Origin: Brachionus manjavacas
Lineage: Eukaryota; Rotifera; Eurotatoria; Ploima; Brachionidae
Direction of reading: 5' to 3'
Length of the DNA stretch: 64,000 bases
Assembly: GCA_019054805.1 (NCBI GenBank)
Contig: JAHQIY010000019.1
Location: 1,022,001-1,086,000 of the forward strand
The notes below the pieces were generated by a model, which saw nothing but the letters and a program-made list of their open reading frames with translations, was not told the origin of the DNA and did no database searches. Numbering within the stretch: position 1 is the stretch's first letter; each line of letters opens with the position of its first letter. Positions 33,709 through 47,800 of this stretch are shown here, piece by piece. Made by a program: the position numbers and the translations under genes.

Positions 33709-35184
33709 ATGCATTCTAATTACCTTGGACAGAAAAGTGTGCAAGAATTGGCAAACAAAGACCCGATGAATCGCCGTCGATTTTCACTAGGAAACTTTCC
33801 GAGTCAGCAGACCGAATTCTCCTCTCAAAAATACCCCAAGCCTGACATGTTCACAGATCAGACCAACCTTCAATTCGGCAACCAGACCGACACCTCCTTG
33901 ACAAGGTATCTCCTGCAACAACAGCACCAAAACCAAAATCAAGACAACATATCCAATCTGCTCAAATTGTGCAACAATCAGTACATGGACTCACCACCCT
34001 ACCAGACAGAAAATCAAAATTTTTTCCCCCAATTCAGCGAGCCAGAGGCCTTTTCCGCGCCGCTCTCTTCACTCAACCCCCCACAAAACTCAAATCTAGC
34101 CCAAATTCAAAATCTACAACGGCGCAGAGCCTCTTACTGCGTTGGCTCGAGTCAACTAAAACCAGTCATCGAGTCTCGCTCATCATCTCCTGTCTTTAAC
34201 CAAAGCTCGGCTTACCAAGACCAATTGATCCAACACCAGCAGCACATGCTCGAACAAAAGCTTAATTTGCTCGCCAGCTCGGCTTTCATGTCCCCACCCA
34301 CGCCGGCTAAAAAATTGTCCTATTCACAACAAAATTTATCCCAGACTAGCACAACCTTTCGGCCTCGAGCCTCAAGCATGGGGGTCATAGAATCAGGTGG
34401 TCTCCTAAAAACATCAACTTCCGGCTTTACTCCTTTGGCCATTCAGAACAACAAACATTTGATTGAAAATTTTGAGGAAAAATTGGCCACTACTGGAAAT
34501 ATATTCCAGCGTCGCGAAGACTGGTCCATATTGAAAAAATTGCCAGTGGCCAAACAAAATTCAATTCATATTCGGCTAGAGGACGAGGGTCCGTTTGGCA
34601 ATGACGAAACCCGGTGCTTTGTCCTGTCCCATTTGAGCTCTTTGTGCATAAGAGAAATGAGTTGTGTTTATTGTTCGTGTAGTATGGTGATCTATGACCG
34701 TTTTCCGCTGGTCGACGGAACCATGTTTGTTTCGCCGTCCATGTACGACAAGAATAAATCCATACCGGCAATTGTTTCCAATAAACAGCAGTATTTGAAC
34801 GCGGTTTGTCTTGATTGTATCATTGGAACAAGTAAACATGAGATCAAGTGTAGATATTGTAGCAAGCTTTGGCAATCATTAGGCGCATTTAGTCTACAGA
34901 TTGGTAATCTGTATAAATATGACATTTTCGCAGCGTTTCCATGCTGTATCCAGCGTTTAACCTGCTCCAAGTGTAGTGCTACTTTTATGGATTTAGATGC
35001 AGCTAGTAATGAGTCTTTTAGTAGTTTTTCAGAAGAGAAAGAATGTCCACAATGCCGGACTAGAGCATACCATTTTGTTAAACCTTTAAAAGACTTGTTT
35101 TATAATTTCGAGTCCGTTGATCAAGATGAAAATTTGATCAAACTTGACCACGAGCCTCTGCAAGAATCAAATGTTGTTCAATGA
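33709..35184 (+). CDS. HECA: Headcase protein homologue (HECA)
   Basis: Single-exon, 491-residue protein. Headcase restrains growth and terminal differentiation of imaginal and branching cells in Drosophila and is a cell-cycle/differentiation regulator in mammals (established for the family). Residues about 265-470 contain the conserved headcase domain: RREDWSILKKLP, HIRLEDEGPFGNDETRCFVL, YDRFPLVDGTMFVSP, YKYDIFAAFPCC and YHFVKPL. Five CxxC-type pairs (CVYC, CLDC, CRYC, CSKC, CPQC) suggest zinc binding. Residues 1-260 are Gln/Asn/Ser/Pro-rich and probably disordered. The N-terminal cysteine-rich headcase domain of other animals is not visible, so either it is lost or an upstream exon is missed. 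The first ATG has no upstream acceptor close by. Confidence 0.88.
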   Translation: MHSNYLGQKSVQELANKDPMNRRRFSLGNFPSQQTEFSSQKYPKPDMFTDQTNLQFGNQTDTSLTRYLLQQQHQNQNQDNISNLLKLCNNQYMDSPPYQTENQNFFPQFSEPEAFSAPLSSLNPPQNSNLAQIQNLQRRRASYCVGSSQLKPVIESRSSSPVFNQSSAYQDQLIQHQQHMLEQKLNLLASSAFMSPPTPAKKLSYSQQNLSQTSTTFRPRASSMGVIESGGLLKTSTSGFTPLAIQNNKHLIENFEEKLATTGNIFQRREDWSILKKLPVAKQNSIHIRLEDEGPFGNDETRCFVLSHLSSLCIREMSCVYCSCSMVIYDRFPLVDGTMFVSPSMYDKNKSIPAIVSNKQQYLNAVCLDCIIGTSKHEIKCRYCSKLWQSLGAFSLQIGNLYKYDIFAAFPCCIQRLTCSKCSATFMDLDAASNESFSSFSEEKECPQCRTRAYHFVKPLKDLFYNFESVDQDENLIKLDHEPLQESNVVQ

Positions 35185-35886
35185 GTTTTAGTTTTTTTTT
35201 TTTTTTTTTAAATAAAGTATTTATGGATGCATTTTTTTTTAATGAAAGTTTAATAAATTTATTCAAATAGATTTTAATTTTTAAATGCAATTTTTAGCTA
35301 AAAGACTGTCCTTGAATAAAACTTTTATGTTTCACTTAATTGGAACAAAATATCAAAAATTTTTTTTTTGTTTTTAAATTCTTTTTTTTTAAATAATTTA
35401 AAATATTATTTTTATTTTATAAAATTTTTCTAATTTATATCATTGTTTTACTAAATTTAATACAATTTTGACAATTCAATGATAGAATTTAAATAAATGG
35501 TTATCTTTGTTTAAAGATAATTAATTAAGATTATTCAGATGACCGAGACACGGTTAAGGGAATAGGGCTTATTCAAAATTATGTACAAAAAATGATACTT
35601 TTTTATATTTATTTTATTCTATATTTCATTTTTGTAGATAATTAAAAAAAAAATTTATTTAAGAAAAAAATAAAATTTATAAATTTTTATTGATTTTAAA
35701 ATAAAATTTAAATAAAATAATTGCTCGAATTAAGTTTAAAAAAACAATGATTTCGATTAATTTTTAAATGTTTTTTTGTTTGGTCTAAATAAAAATGGCT
35801 AAAAATTGTTAAATTTCTAAAAAAAATCCATACAAAATTGCTAAAATTCGATAAAATACAATTAAAAAAATAAATATTTTTGCGGG
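35185..35886. other. Convergent intergenic region, headcase and receptor 3' ends
   Basis: 700 bp between two converging stop codons. It starts with a run of about 19 T (35,191-35,209) and then AATAAA. Only AT-rich 3'-flanking sequence otherwise. Confidence 0.7.
35211..35216 (+). promoter_or_regulatory. Poly(A) signal of headcase
   Basis: AATAAA 27 nt after the TGA stop, immediately behind a long T tract. Confidence 0.7.
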
Positions 35887-38800
35887 CTAAAGTCTAACTG
35901 ACGGCCTGGGAATCGAGAATCCACCTGGTGATTTATTCAGCATGTTCGTCGACCGACTCTTGACTAGCGGCGTTTTAGGCATATAATTCATCGATTCATT
36001 TGTTGAGAATTCACTGAATCTAGAACTATTCCTCATCTTCGAATGTTCAATTTTTCTAAAAAAGAAAAATTATTTTTTTTAATAAATTTAATCTTGATTA
36101 CTTTTTATAGGACAGAATTGAAAAATGTCCGATCAAAAATCCGATAACCATGCAAATAATGAACCCAAGGGCCACCATACCAATTAATATTTTGCTTTCT
36201 TTACTTTTTCCAAATTTACAATTTGTTTTTTCATTCATCAATCTCTCTTGCATCAAATATTGCTCATATTGAGGTAAGTAGTCCGAAATTTCTAAAATTA
36301 AAAAATATTACATCTGCTAAGATAATTTTTGTTTAAAAAATCTAAAAATTCTATTTTAAAATCAAACATCTCAAGTATAGTTTTAAAAATTTAACATGAA
36401 AACTTAAATGTAGAAAAAAAATTTTGAATATTTAAATTTAGTTAAAATTTAAAAAGTTTTAGCCAAATGTCCCAATCAATCATTCTTATATTTAAAAATA
36501 TTTTTGGAACATTAAAATTAGAAGCATCAACGAGCCTTTCGGCTATTTTTTGATTTTTTAAATAATTTTGAATATTTGACTTTTTTTTTTGATAAAATTT
36601 TTTTTTAAATTTTAAACTGCATGTCTGAATTATTAATTAAAAATTAATTAAGGAAGGACGTTATTAAGTACTAAGAATTTTGAATGAAAATAAATTCGAT
36701 CATAGATCATTATTTTAAAGATTTAAATTTGAATAATTAATTTTTCAAAATTTTAATTTTTTTGGTCAGTTTTTGTGCATAAATATAAAAATTAACTTTA
36801 AAACAATTTTAAATAATAAAAAAAAAGGAAATAAGAATCATCTTTTCTTTATCTGATTTAACTGATTTTTAAAAATAAAATAAGTAAAAATTTTCAGTTA
36901 AATAAGTAAAATAAGTAAATGACGGTAAGTATGAAATCTTGGTTTATTTTAATACTCTGTTTAAATGGATGCCGAAATTTTTTGCTGATAATTGATATTT
37001 TAAAAGAGAAAAAATTATACTTTTATTGCATCCGTGTCCAACAAACGGTTTGTCACAGTGGCACTCATATGTCTGGTTTACAGTGGCACACTGGCTTCTA
37101 GTGCCACAAGGCAATATCTTGTTCGAATTGCAATAAATTGACTGTTCACAAAATTTGCCAACAATTCCAGGCGGACAAATGCACATACCAATAGTGCTCT
37201 CGCCTCTAATCACATCAACACATGTACCACCATTCATGCACTTGATATCACGACATTCAGAATTTTTCTTGCAAAATATGATCCTCGGATCGCACTCACA
37301 CTTTCCATTGACACAGTAGCCGTCACAAGGCATGTCATTACATGAGTTGCTCTTTTTTCTTTCACAATACTGACCCTCATGTATCGCGTCACACTCGCAC
37401 CTATATCCATCATCACCAGGCACACATGTAGCATTGTTCTTACACTTGTTGTACAGACACGGCAAGCTAATTTTGTCCTCACAATTTTTACCCATGTAAC
37501 CACTGGGACACTTACAAAAGTAACCCCTTGCCTCAAACATGCACTCGCCTCCATTCTTGCACGGGTTCACCGGTCTGCAATAGTCTATCATCTCACTGCA
37601 ATTCTTTCCAAAGTAGCCCTGGTCACAATTTTCGCACATGTAGTCGTTGGGACCGAGTGATCGGCATTGCCCATTTCTGCACGGCTTCAAATAGTCGCAA
37701 ATGTCGATCTGGGTCTCGCACTTGAGTCCTGTGTATCTGGGCAAGCATTCGCATTTGTTTCCGCCTGCGATTGGAATGCACCGTTTGGTGTGGGTGAGAC
37801 TGCACCGTGTTTGCGGCCATGAACAGTAGTTGAACGTGGTTTCACAATTACGGCCAGTGTAATTTTGAGGACAAATGCATTCGTATGAGTTTAGTAAGTC
37901 GACACAATGTGCTCCATTTTGGCACGGGTTAGACTCACAGTCGTCAATGTTTATCTCGCAGTATTTTCCTGTGTATCCTTTTAAACAGTTGCATCTGTAG
38001 CCATTGTCCAGCTCGTTAGGTATGCATCTTCCATTTTGACACTCGTTCTTCAAGCACTTGTCTTCTTCTTCGTCACAGTAGCGACCTGAGAATCCTTGCG
38101 GACACTTGCATATATAGCTGTTCATTACAGAGACACAAGTGGAGCCGTGCACACACTTGGACGCCACGCAGTTGTCTACATATGAAGAGAAAGATGAAAA
38201 TTTATAAAGTTATTTTTATGCTAAAAAATTTTTAATTTTTTAATTTCAATAAAGTGATGAAATTTTTTCTCATTACTTTTTTTTTTTTTAATTCGGTCCA
38301 AAATAGAATGAAAAAATGATAAAAATTCTTTTGGTATTTTTTCTTGGAGGAAAGTTGGTTCTGGGAAAGCAGACTTTATAAATGATAAAACGAGTAACTT
38401 TAATACTTAAGGTCTAAAATTGGTACTGTAATCTTTTATAAAAATATATTTTATGAAAAGGTCCAAGGAATTTGCTACCCAAATTCAATTTTTGGCTTCG
38501 AAATAGTCCTAAATTATTTTGACGAAACCAATTTTTGCTAATTTGCGGTAAAGGTTGATACATTTTGATTTATTTAACATTAAATTTTTAACAAATATTT
38601 TATTTAATTTTAGAATAAAAAAAGCTTATTTGAAAAATGAAATCTCTATTTCATTAAAACATTTGTTTTCCAATTTAATCTTAAGTAAATGAAAAAGAAT
38701 GAAGTATCTTTTAGTGGTTTTATGAAATTTGCTAATAACGAACAGAAAAAAAGACATAAGTTTAAGAAAAATTATTTTGAATTTAAATATTTAATTTTTG

Positions 38801-41800
38801 GAAAATAAAATATTATAATAGATGTTTTTGATAATTTAATTTTATAATTTTGCATTGACTTAACTTAAAAAAACTAAATAAAAAAAAACACTTTTATTAG
38901 ATCTGAATTTTTGAAATTAATTTTTTTAAGAATCATTCCTTGTTATAGATGAAATTTTATTTTAATGTACCCCATTTGTTCCAAAAAATAGTTGTGTAAT
39001 GTTTTTTAGAATATATTTTTCAACTACCCTTGACAATCAATTAGATATAGTTTCTTAATTACCGAATCACTGTAATAAATCGATAGCACTATGTCACATG
39101 GTTTTGGAAACTAATCATAAAAAAACTATATAACAAAAAAAAACAAGTTGTTTCGGTGAATACCGAACTATTCTTCTCAATAAACATGTTGGGTTCTTTC
39201 AATTTAAGGTATTGACATTTTTTCTTTTAATTTAAAATTCAAATAAAAAAAATTTTTATAAAAAAATCTTATTTATTTAAAACACATTTTTAAAAAAATT
39301 ATAATAAATTAAAAAAATAAAATTTAAACTAAAAAACATTGACTCGTCTTGATATGAATTGAAGCTCACAGAACTTGCCAGTGTAGCCAGTCGGACAAAC
39401 ACATGTAAAATTGTTTTGAGTTGAGAGACACGAACCACCATTTTGGCAACGCACACCTTCCTGACACATGTCGATCATGATTTCGCAGTCCTTGCCCCTG
39501 TAGCCATCGGCACACTTGCAAAAATAATTTTTCTCTTTGGTGTGATGGTCCATTTCGACGATGCAAGTTGCTCCGTTTTGGCAAGGCTCAAGATCGCAGA
39601 GCTCGGCCTTGTCTGTGCATGTTCTGCCTATCCAGCCATAGTGACACATGCACTTGAAGTCGCCAGTGGTCAGATTGCTGAAGCAGTCGCCGTGAAAGCA
39701 TGGCAAGCTCGAGCACGGGTCTATTTCTTCCTCACAAAATGGACCTGTGTGGGTCTCACGGCACACACACTCATCTTTGCAGTGAAGTGTTCCTTTGGCA
39801 TTGCATAATTTGCACACTCGCGAATCCTCACAGTACTTGCCCTCGTACATATCGTCACACACACAAGTGAATTTGTTTATTCCATCAATGCATGTGCCAT
39901 TGTTTTGACATGGATGTGCTGCACAATCATCTATGTTCTGACACTCAGGTCCATCGAAGCCACTTGAACACTTGCACACAAATCTGTCCTCGAGCTCAAT
40001 GCACACTGCTTTTGGATCGTATTTGTTGCATTCGGAGTTCAAGCATTTGTCTTCGATCACATAATCACAGTTTTCACCAGTGTACATTGGGGAACATTGG
40101 CACTTAAAATTTTTCGGCTTGTCACTAGTAGCTGCATTGATGCAAATGCCTTGACCGGTTTTTTGGTTACAAGGGTTGTCTAATTGACGACAAGGCTCGA
40201 ATTTTTTGTCACAATACTTGCCATGAAAGCCACCGTCACACTCGCATGAATACTCCATCAGCATTTCATCAGAAGGCACACATGTGGAATTGGACGAGCA
40301 TTTGTGATAGCCTGTTAGCTCACACGCATTTATTCTGTTTTCACAATATTTACCTAAAATGAAAGTAAGACATGTTAAACTGAAATTTTTATTTAATTTA
40401 AATAATTTTGTATAATTTAAATAATAAACCCATTTGGATTCTTTAAAAGAGATTAGAAATGATTAAGAATTTCAAGATGATCAGAAGAAGCAATATTTAA
40501 AAATGAAAAATCTTAAATTTTTCCTTAAAAGCTCAAATTGGTACTGTAAATGGTACTGTCAATACTATGTAGAGTAATTTTTATGTGTGTGAATTTTTTA
40601 GAAATTTTTTCTTAAGTCTGATTTTTGTGATACTTTTACCGAATTTTGGGCTTTTAGAAATAAAAGTTTTAGCATTTTCTTATTTTTTGTTCTCTTTTTA
40701 GAGTCTTAATAAAAATCGATATGAAATGGAGTAAGTCGGCAAGAACAAATAGATTTCTAAGACATATTTTAAATGGTTTTAATAACCATGATACCGGTAT
40801 TATTAAAAAATGTACACAAGTCTTGTTCTACCCATCTTGAATTTGCTGTCTCAGTATGGAATCCTTACTTGAAGAAAGATATAGATACACTTGAGAGAGT
40901 CCAGAGGAGAGCAACGCGAAGCATTAATGTATTTGGTGATTTAAACTATATGGAGAGGCTTAAAAGATTGAACCTAAAAACACTGTCAACAATGAGGAGA
41001 CCCGGTGATCTTAAATGAACTTGATGAGATTAGTTGGTACAGAGGACCATTGGAAAGTTAAAATGTTTTTTTCAAACTATTTTTAGCAACTAACTGAAGC
41101 GAGTGAGCGAAAACATCGCATATTATTACATATTAATTTGACCTGGTGTCTCTATTCCTTCAGATTCATCTTCATTGATTTTTTCATTTTCGTCAGAATC
41201 GGATGATAATAAATTACTATATTTTAAAGAATTTTTTTTTCTTTTTTACTATGGCTTTTGACCAGCTCTGTACAAGCTTATATTGATTGTTTTTTTTTTA
41301 AATCAGGAATAAATTTTGTAGATCATCATAAATTGAAAAAAATTTAAAATTTTTGAAAATTTACTGTTTCAAGGCTTGCTATCTTATAAAAATTATCCCA
41401 ATTTTCATATAAACAAGTAAAAATAGTTTTTTTAATCTAAATATTAGTAAAATATGGTAAAATTGGTAAAATTTAAAAAAAAATTTTATTGAAATTTAAC
41501 TGTTTGATTTTAAAAAAATATTAAGTTAGAATCAAAATTTTTTCAAAATCACATAAAGTCAATAAAATATTTAATCTAAGATTAAATTTATTAATTAATT
41601 TTAAAACAATCAAATTTTTCATTAAAAAAATTTCATTTCATAAGCTTACTAAAAATTATGTAAACTTACATAAAATTCAGGGCTTTTTGTAGAAACAATG
41701 TAGCTATTTCCAACAGTGCTATGAAATCGTAAATTTCGTAAAATCGAAAATTTTGAGATTTCAGCGAGGAAGGTCTGCAATAAGACTAGATAAAAAAGCA

Positions 41801-44800
41801 GAATTTTAATTTTCTTTATAAGAAAAAGTTTTCTTTAATAGGTATTTAACAAAATTTTGATTAAAAGAATTGTGTTATCACTCAGATTTATTGTCATTTA
41901 AAATCCATCTAAAAAGTAAAAAGCTCTCTGGTTAGTCAAAATGGTAAATAATTGGTAAATGGTGCTCAAAATAAAATCTTCGTTTTTTAATAAAAATGTA
42001 AATTGTTTTTAATTTCTAAAAATCAACTTTAAAATAAAATTTTGAACAGAATAATTATTAATTTTTAGCAATTGTATTAAGGTGATTTATTAATCGACTA
42101 AAGAAATATTATTAAAAATTAAAAATTTAAATAAATAAAATAAATCAAAATCTCTGGAAAATGTGCAAAAAAAATACACAAAAGATGAACAGAATCGATA
42201 AATGTCTGCTAATGAATGGAAAACTAATAGGGCATTTTTTTTTCCTAATTTTTAAAGGACAATAATTGAAAATTTCTAAGATGAAATAAATTAATAAAAA
42301 ATTACCGGTGTATCCGTAGGTACATAGACATTCATATTGATCGGAGTTGGGGGTAGAATTAAATTTGTTAATACAGACAGCACCATTTAAACACAAATTG
42401 AACTCACATGGACTTACATACTTCTGGCATTGATTTGTTTGATCAGTGCTTGAACAAGTAGAATCCTTGTGCACGGAACATTCATAGTCCTCTTGGAATA
42501 ATTCTATGTTGTCCAAACTGGCTTCTGCAGGTCTAAACGACTCGATGCCTTGTTCTAACACAAACGCAAGTCTAAAATCAGTAAAAGCCGCGATTTTTAC
42601 TCTGGCAACCTTCCATATCTTTGATTCATTAAAAACTCTTAGAGTTGTGGCCCAGTCCAGACTTTCTTTATCAAATAATTGATAGTCTTTTTCGAGTATC
42701 AATTTGACTGTGAGAATTGCTGAATTTTTTGTTTTGTACAAAAATTTGAGACCACGCTTAGACCGGTCTATTTTAGGGCTTAACAAGACAGATTTTTTGT
42801 CACCATGCTCACTCTGTAGAGGTATTTTGGCAGTGGCATGACACATAGAACAAAAATAGTCATCGTAACTAGAGAGTTCATTTTGGGACTTTTGGGCTGA
42901 ATCGCCGGAAATGATCCACGGATTTCCGGCAATATTTTTGTATCCACAGGTCAAATTGTTTTTCATTTGAAAGTAGCAGTCTCCCGGTTGTTCCTCAAAT
43001 GCGTAGAAGAACGTAAAGCCTTTGTAAAGCTCCAATTGGGGTGGCTGATTAAAATAGACTACTTCTGGCACTCGCTGTGAAACAAACTTAACATTTACTT
43101 CGCTAGACTTTGACGTAAATTTGGGCATTTGACCAATGTCGACCGTGTCCTTAAAGTACATGTGGCCACACTTTGATTCAATAAGGCTAGCATTTGCTTC
43201 GTAGAAGTTAACAGCCACTTTGGAACATGGTGTTTCATTCAACAAATCAATGTATCTGGTGAACATTTGTATTTTCTTAGAATAGGGAGCACGGATGACC
43301 CAACGTTGATCTGTAAGCATTGGAATGAAAATAACAGGCAAGGTGAAATTGTTGTAGATGTTTGTAATCAGCCCACTGGGATTGGTAAGGACCCGCTTCA
43401 CAATTGAATACTCGAGTCTAAACATGTCATTGAATCCACCTGAGGAATATTCAATGCGCATCATATTGTCCTTGCTGACTACTATCTCTGCCTCTCGTTC
43501 GAGGCTTTGACTTGGTTTTAGGTAAAAATGGTATTCACCATTTGCAGAATAGCCATCATTTAATAATTCAAATTTTAACTGTCCCTTGTCTTTAGTGGTG
43601 TAGTTTAGAAGCTTGATGACAACCACGTGGTCTTGTGGTGCCAAAAATAGCCATGGTATTACATTGCGTGTGATTGTGTTCGATAAGGACAATTCTGATG
43701 TTTGTGTTACTGCTAAAACTTTTGCCTCAGCTGTGTATGAACAGCGCAGATAAGGATACTTGGACAACTTTGCGTTGCTTTCTTTCATGTGCTTAAAAAC
43801 CACTCGGATCCAATTTGAAGAGAATAGATAAGACGCTTTTTTGTTCAGTTTGAAGTTTTCAATCAGCTCGATTTGTTCATACAATATCTCATCTGGGAAA
43901 AGAAAAGACGGTTTTTTAGTTCTAGATTCAGTGAAAAATTTTCAAATAAATTTATTTTATATCGTGAATTTTAAAATATAGAACAGGGTAAAAATAATGT
44001 TTAAATTTTTTTCTAAGCCTAAATTGGTTCTGCAAATTCTAATACCTGATTCATTTTTAAAAAAAAACTTACTTTTAAAATAGCTTTTAAAAAGTGTATA
44101 TTTACATTTTAAATTTGTATAAAAAGTTTAGTGTTCTATAAAAATTAAAGGTCTCAAAAAAGTTATGATTCCATTGTATCACCTAAAACCAGCATTTACA
44201 AAAAAATAATTTGAGAAGAAGGTCAAGTTCAAAACAAAAAATTTCTTTTACAATAAAATAATACTTATAGTGCCCAAAGTTTATATATATATCTAGTTTT
44301 GTCATTCGATTGAGATTGAGCTGAAAAAATCTGCTAAACTTTTATAATTTAAATAAATAAGGTTGTTAAATTTTTTTATTTTTATTATTTATTTTTTGTT
44401 CTAATATTCACAATGGTGACAAAGTAAAAAATATATAAATTTAATGATCATGCAAAACTAAAGATCTGTTTAATTAAAATTTTTTGGTCTTGAGTTTTAT
44501 CTTCAGATGTTTATATACTTGGAGGATTATTTTTAGAAAATGTCATACAGTTAAATTGCATAAAGTTTGGAGGCAGAGTAATTTTTATTTAGTTTTAAAA
44601 TTTTAAAACTTTAAATTTCATACTGAGATGGTAAATTTTGAGATCATCTCGGAATTTTCAGATTTTTTTATTCAAATTCGACAAGCGGTATTTTTTATTT
44701 TGAATTAATTTTGCACCATGATTGAAATGATGAAAAAATGCAAATTTAATTACATTTTTTACCTTAAAAAATGTTAAAAAATTTTTTAATTAATTATTCT

Positions 44801-47800
44801 TACTACAATAATACTTAATACTGAATTTTTTATGGAAAAAATAAATCTAAATATTAAAAAATATATTCAAACTTTGTGTTTTGATTATTAAAAGATTATT
44901 AATAAATGATTTATAGTTAAAAAAAAAATTTAATTTTTACTCAAAAAAATACCATTAAAAAATTTAAAGTAAATAATGTATTCATGAAATAAAAATCTTG
45001 TCAAGTATAAATGGTACAGTTATTAAATCTTAAGACTAAATAAAAATTGCTCTGCTCTTTATACAATTATAGATAGGAATTTAAAAAATATGTGTGGCAT
45101 TTTTTCTGAAAATTATTATTAAAGAGCACTTTTTTTTTTTAAAGAAATTAATTAAAATTTTTTAGATTAACATTTATTAAATGGCAGCTTTATTTCATTT
45201 TGATTTTTGTAAAAAGGCCTTGTAATTTTTGGCTCTATCATAAATATAATTTACTTACTTAAATAATGATAAAAATAATGATCACTTTTAATTTTATTAT
45301 TTAACAGGTTTTATCATATCTTCAAATTTTAGAAACATCAGTAGCCAGAAAAAAAGACTTTTTTCCAATTTTCCTGAGTCTTTGAAACTAAAAACGAAAA
45401 CAAAGTTAAGTCTTCAAAAATGAATCAATCATATAAAAATTTTATAACAATTTTTTTTAATTTTAAAAGTGATTTAATTTAAAAAAGCTAAATGAAAAAA
45501 TTTGCAAATTTTTTTCAAATTTTAATAATCCTGCAACAAAAAGCGGAAAAATGAAAAAAAAATTTTAAAATAAAAAATTTAGCAAAAAAATTAATTTACC
45601 TTTATTGACATCAATAATATTGAATTCATTAATGGCAAATTCATTTTTCAACTCATCAACACTAAGTCTTACCATTTGATTTTCGTCCAATTTAATCTCA
45701 AAAAAATACTCAACAGACTCTCTTTTTGTGTTTAAATACAAGTGCTTAAAGTCATTGGTCTCAAAGGTTCCCTTCTGCTGGGTCATGATCCTATTTGGTA
45801 AGGTGTAATTAAGCGTGAATTTAACCTGTCTCAAGTCGTCTAAATCAACATTAATGAACTCAATCAAAATTTCATTATCCATGGTCGAAGACAAGACTGT
45901 GTAGGTCTGACCATGACAAAGCAATTTGAATGGAATTGACTTTTGACTAGTTCGGATCATTATCAGGCCGGACTTGACATCGGTGAAGCAATCACTGATC
46001 ACCGGGTAGATGTAGCGGTCATTGTTTTTTAATTGTATTTTAATTGGCAAAACATCGATCCTGGTCGTGTTGGCAACATTTTCTGGTATGATCCGAGCAA
46101 AGTCCACACTCATGACCGAATCAACTTCGGTATACAAATATTTATAGCTGAAATAGCCAATGTCAAAAATTAATGGTTTAATCAGATGGGTTGGCTTGAT
46201 TGAACGCTTGAAATTTAAATATAAAATGTTGGAATCGGACAGGAACGAGTTTAATGGATTGTCCATACAATACTGATTGCTGAATGATTCATTGTACTTT
46301 GGATTTTGATTGTTAATGATAAGACTGTCGGCATTTTGGCACATTGTCTGTCCGTTCCAGTAGCTGAGTCCGGTGTTGAGTTGATTGTGGGTGGTCAACC
46401 AGTTGATGTTATGCAGTATAATTCTTCTGGTATGCTTTAGCTTGATTGTATTGTAGCAGTTTATGTTTTCGGTCAGGTCGTGTGAATGGACAGACTCTAA
46501 ACTCGAGTAGGAAATTAGGTCTTTATTTATTCTGGTAAAGTAGTTGTCGCATAGTGGTTCTGTATAGTAGAAAAACTCGATCTGAGGCTGGCTTATTTCG
46601 CTTTCGGACTGTCTTAGTTCGCTGAATATGAATGTTACCAAAAGACGATTAGACAGACTGGAAAAAATCTGAAAATCTTCCAAAAATGAGCAAACAACTG
46701 GATTTTTTTCAATCTGAGCATCGATTCGGTTCGTTGTTCGATTTAGTCGCACAATTATATAGTCCTGACAGTCAATTTTGTCCGTTTCCTTGCCATTTGA
46801 GTACTTGGTTATGTTAAGGACTATGCGCGAGCCAAGCTTGGCATGAAAATCAAAGTCCATGTGAACATTACGCAAATCTGAACCAGTCAATTCAGTGTCA
46901 CTCGAAAAATAACCAATTTCGTTGGTATACAACCGGTACATTTCTGTAAAAATGAATTAATTTAAAAACTTAACACTTAAAATATTAATTTTTAAAATTT
47001 CACAGCCTACAGTTTATGTAGCCTACAGTTTATGTAGCCTACAGTTTGTGTAGCCTACAATTTATTTAGCCTACAATTTATGTAGCCTACAATTTATGTA
47101 GCCTACAATTTATGTAGCTTACAGTTTATGTAGCCTACAGTTTATGTAGCTTACAGTTTATGTAGCCTACAGTTTATGTAGCTTACAGTTTATGTAGCCT
47201 ACAGTTTATGTAGCCTACAATTTATGTAGCCTACAGTTTATGTAGCCTACAATTTATGTAGCCTACAGTTTGTGTAGCCTACAGTTTGTGTAGCCTACAA
47301 TTTATGTAGCCTAAAATTTATGTAGCCTGCAAAAAAACTAAGGAAACTAAAATATTACTTTTAATAACTTTAAGATTAAATTCCATGACAAAATTATCAG
47401 GCACAGGATTGACAGATGGATGATGAGGTTCTCTACTCAGTTGTACATAAAGTTTTCTAAATCCCCTTAGCTCATAAATTCGATTATCAAACTTGCATGC
47501 TGTAAATTGTTTGACAAACATCTGATCAAATTGATTCAAACCATAAACTGTGATCAGAGAGGAATTTTTTTCATTGTTACACAAAGTCTTGGTTTTGTAT
47601 TCAGTTAGCTTGAAAGCAATCTTGTTTCTCGGGTCCTTATTCTCAAGTTCGAAAAGCAAATGCGAGTCCAATTTGGGAGATGTGATCAAAGCTGAATCCA
47701 ATCTGTGATAGTATTTATTTTCATTCTCGGTCATTCTAATCTCTTTGACACTGCGTCTTACTTTGCCAACATTTACCTCTATTGGTTCATTGTTCTCAAA

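Noticed and set aside
47006-47325. Considered as a CRISPR array because of regular repeats
   Set aside because: Units are contiguous with no unique spacers, and the sequence is a spliced intron in an animal gene; it is a minisatellite.
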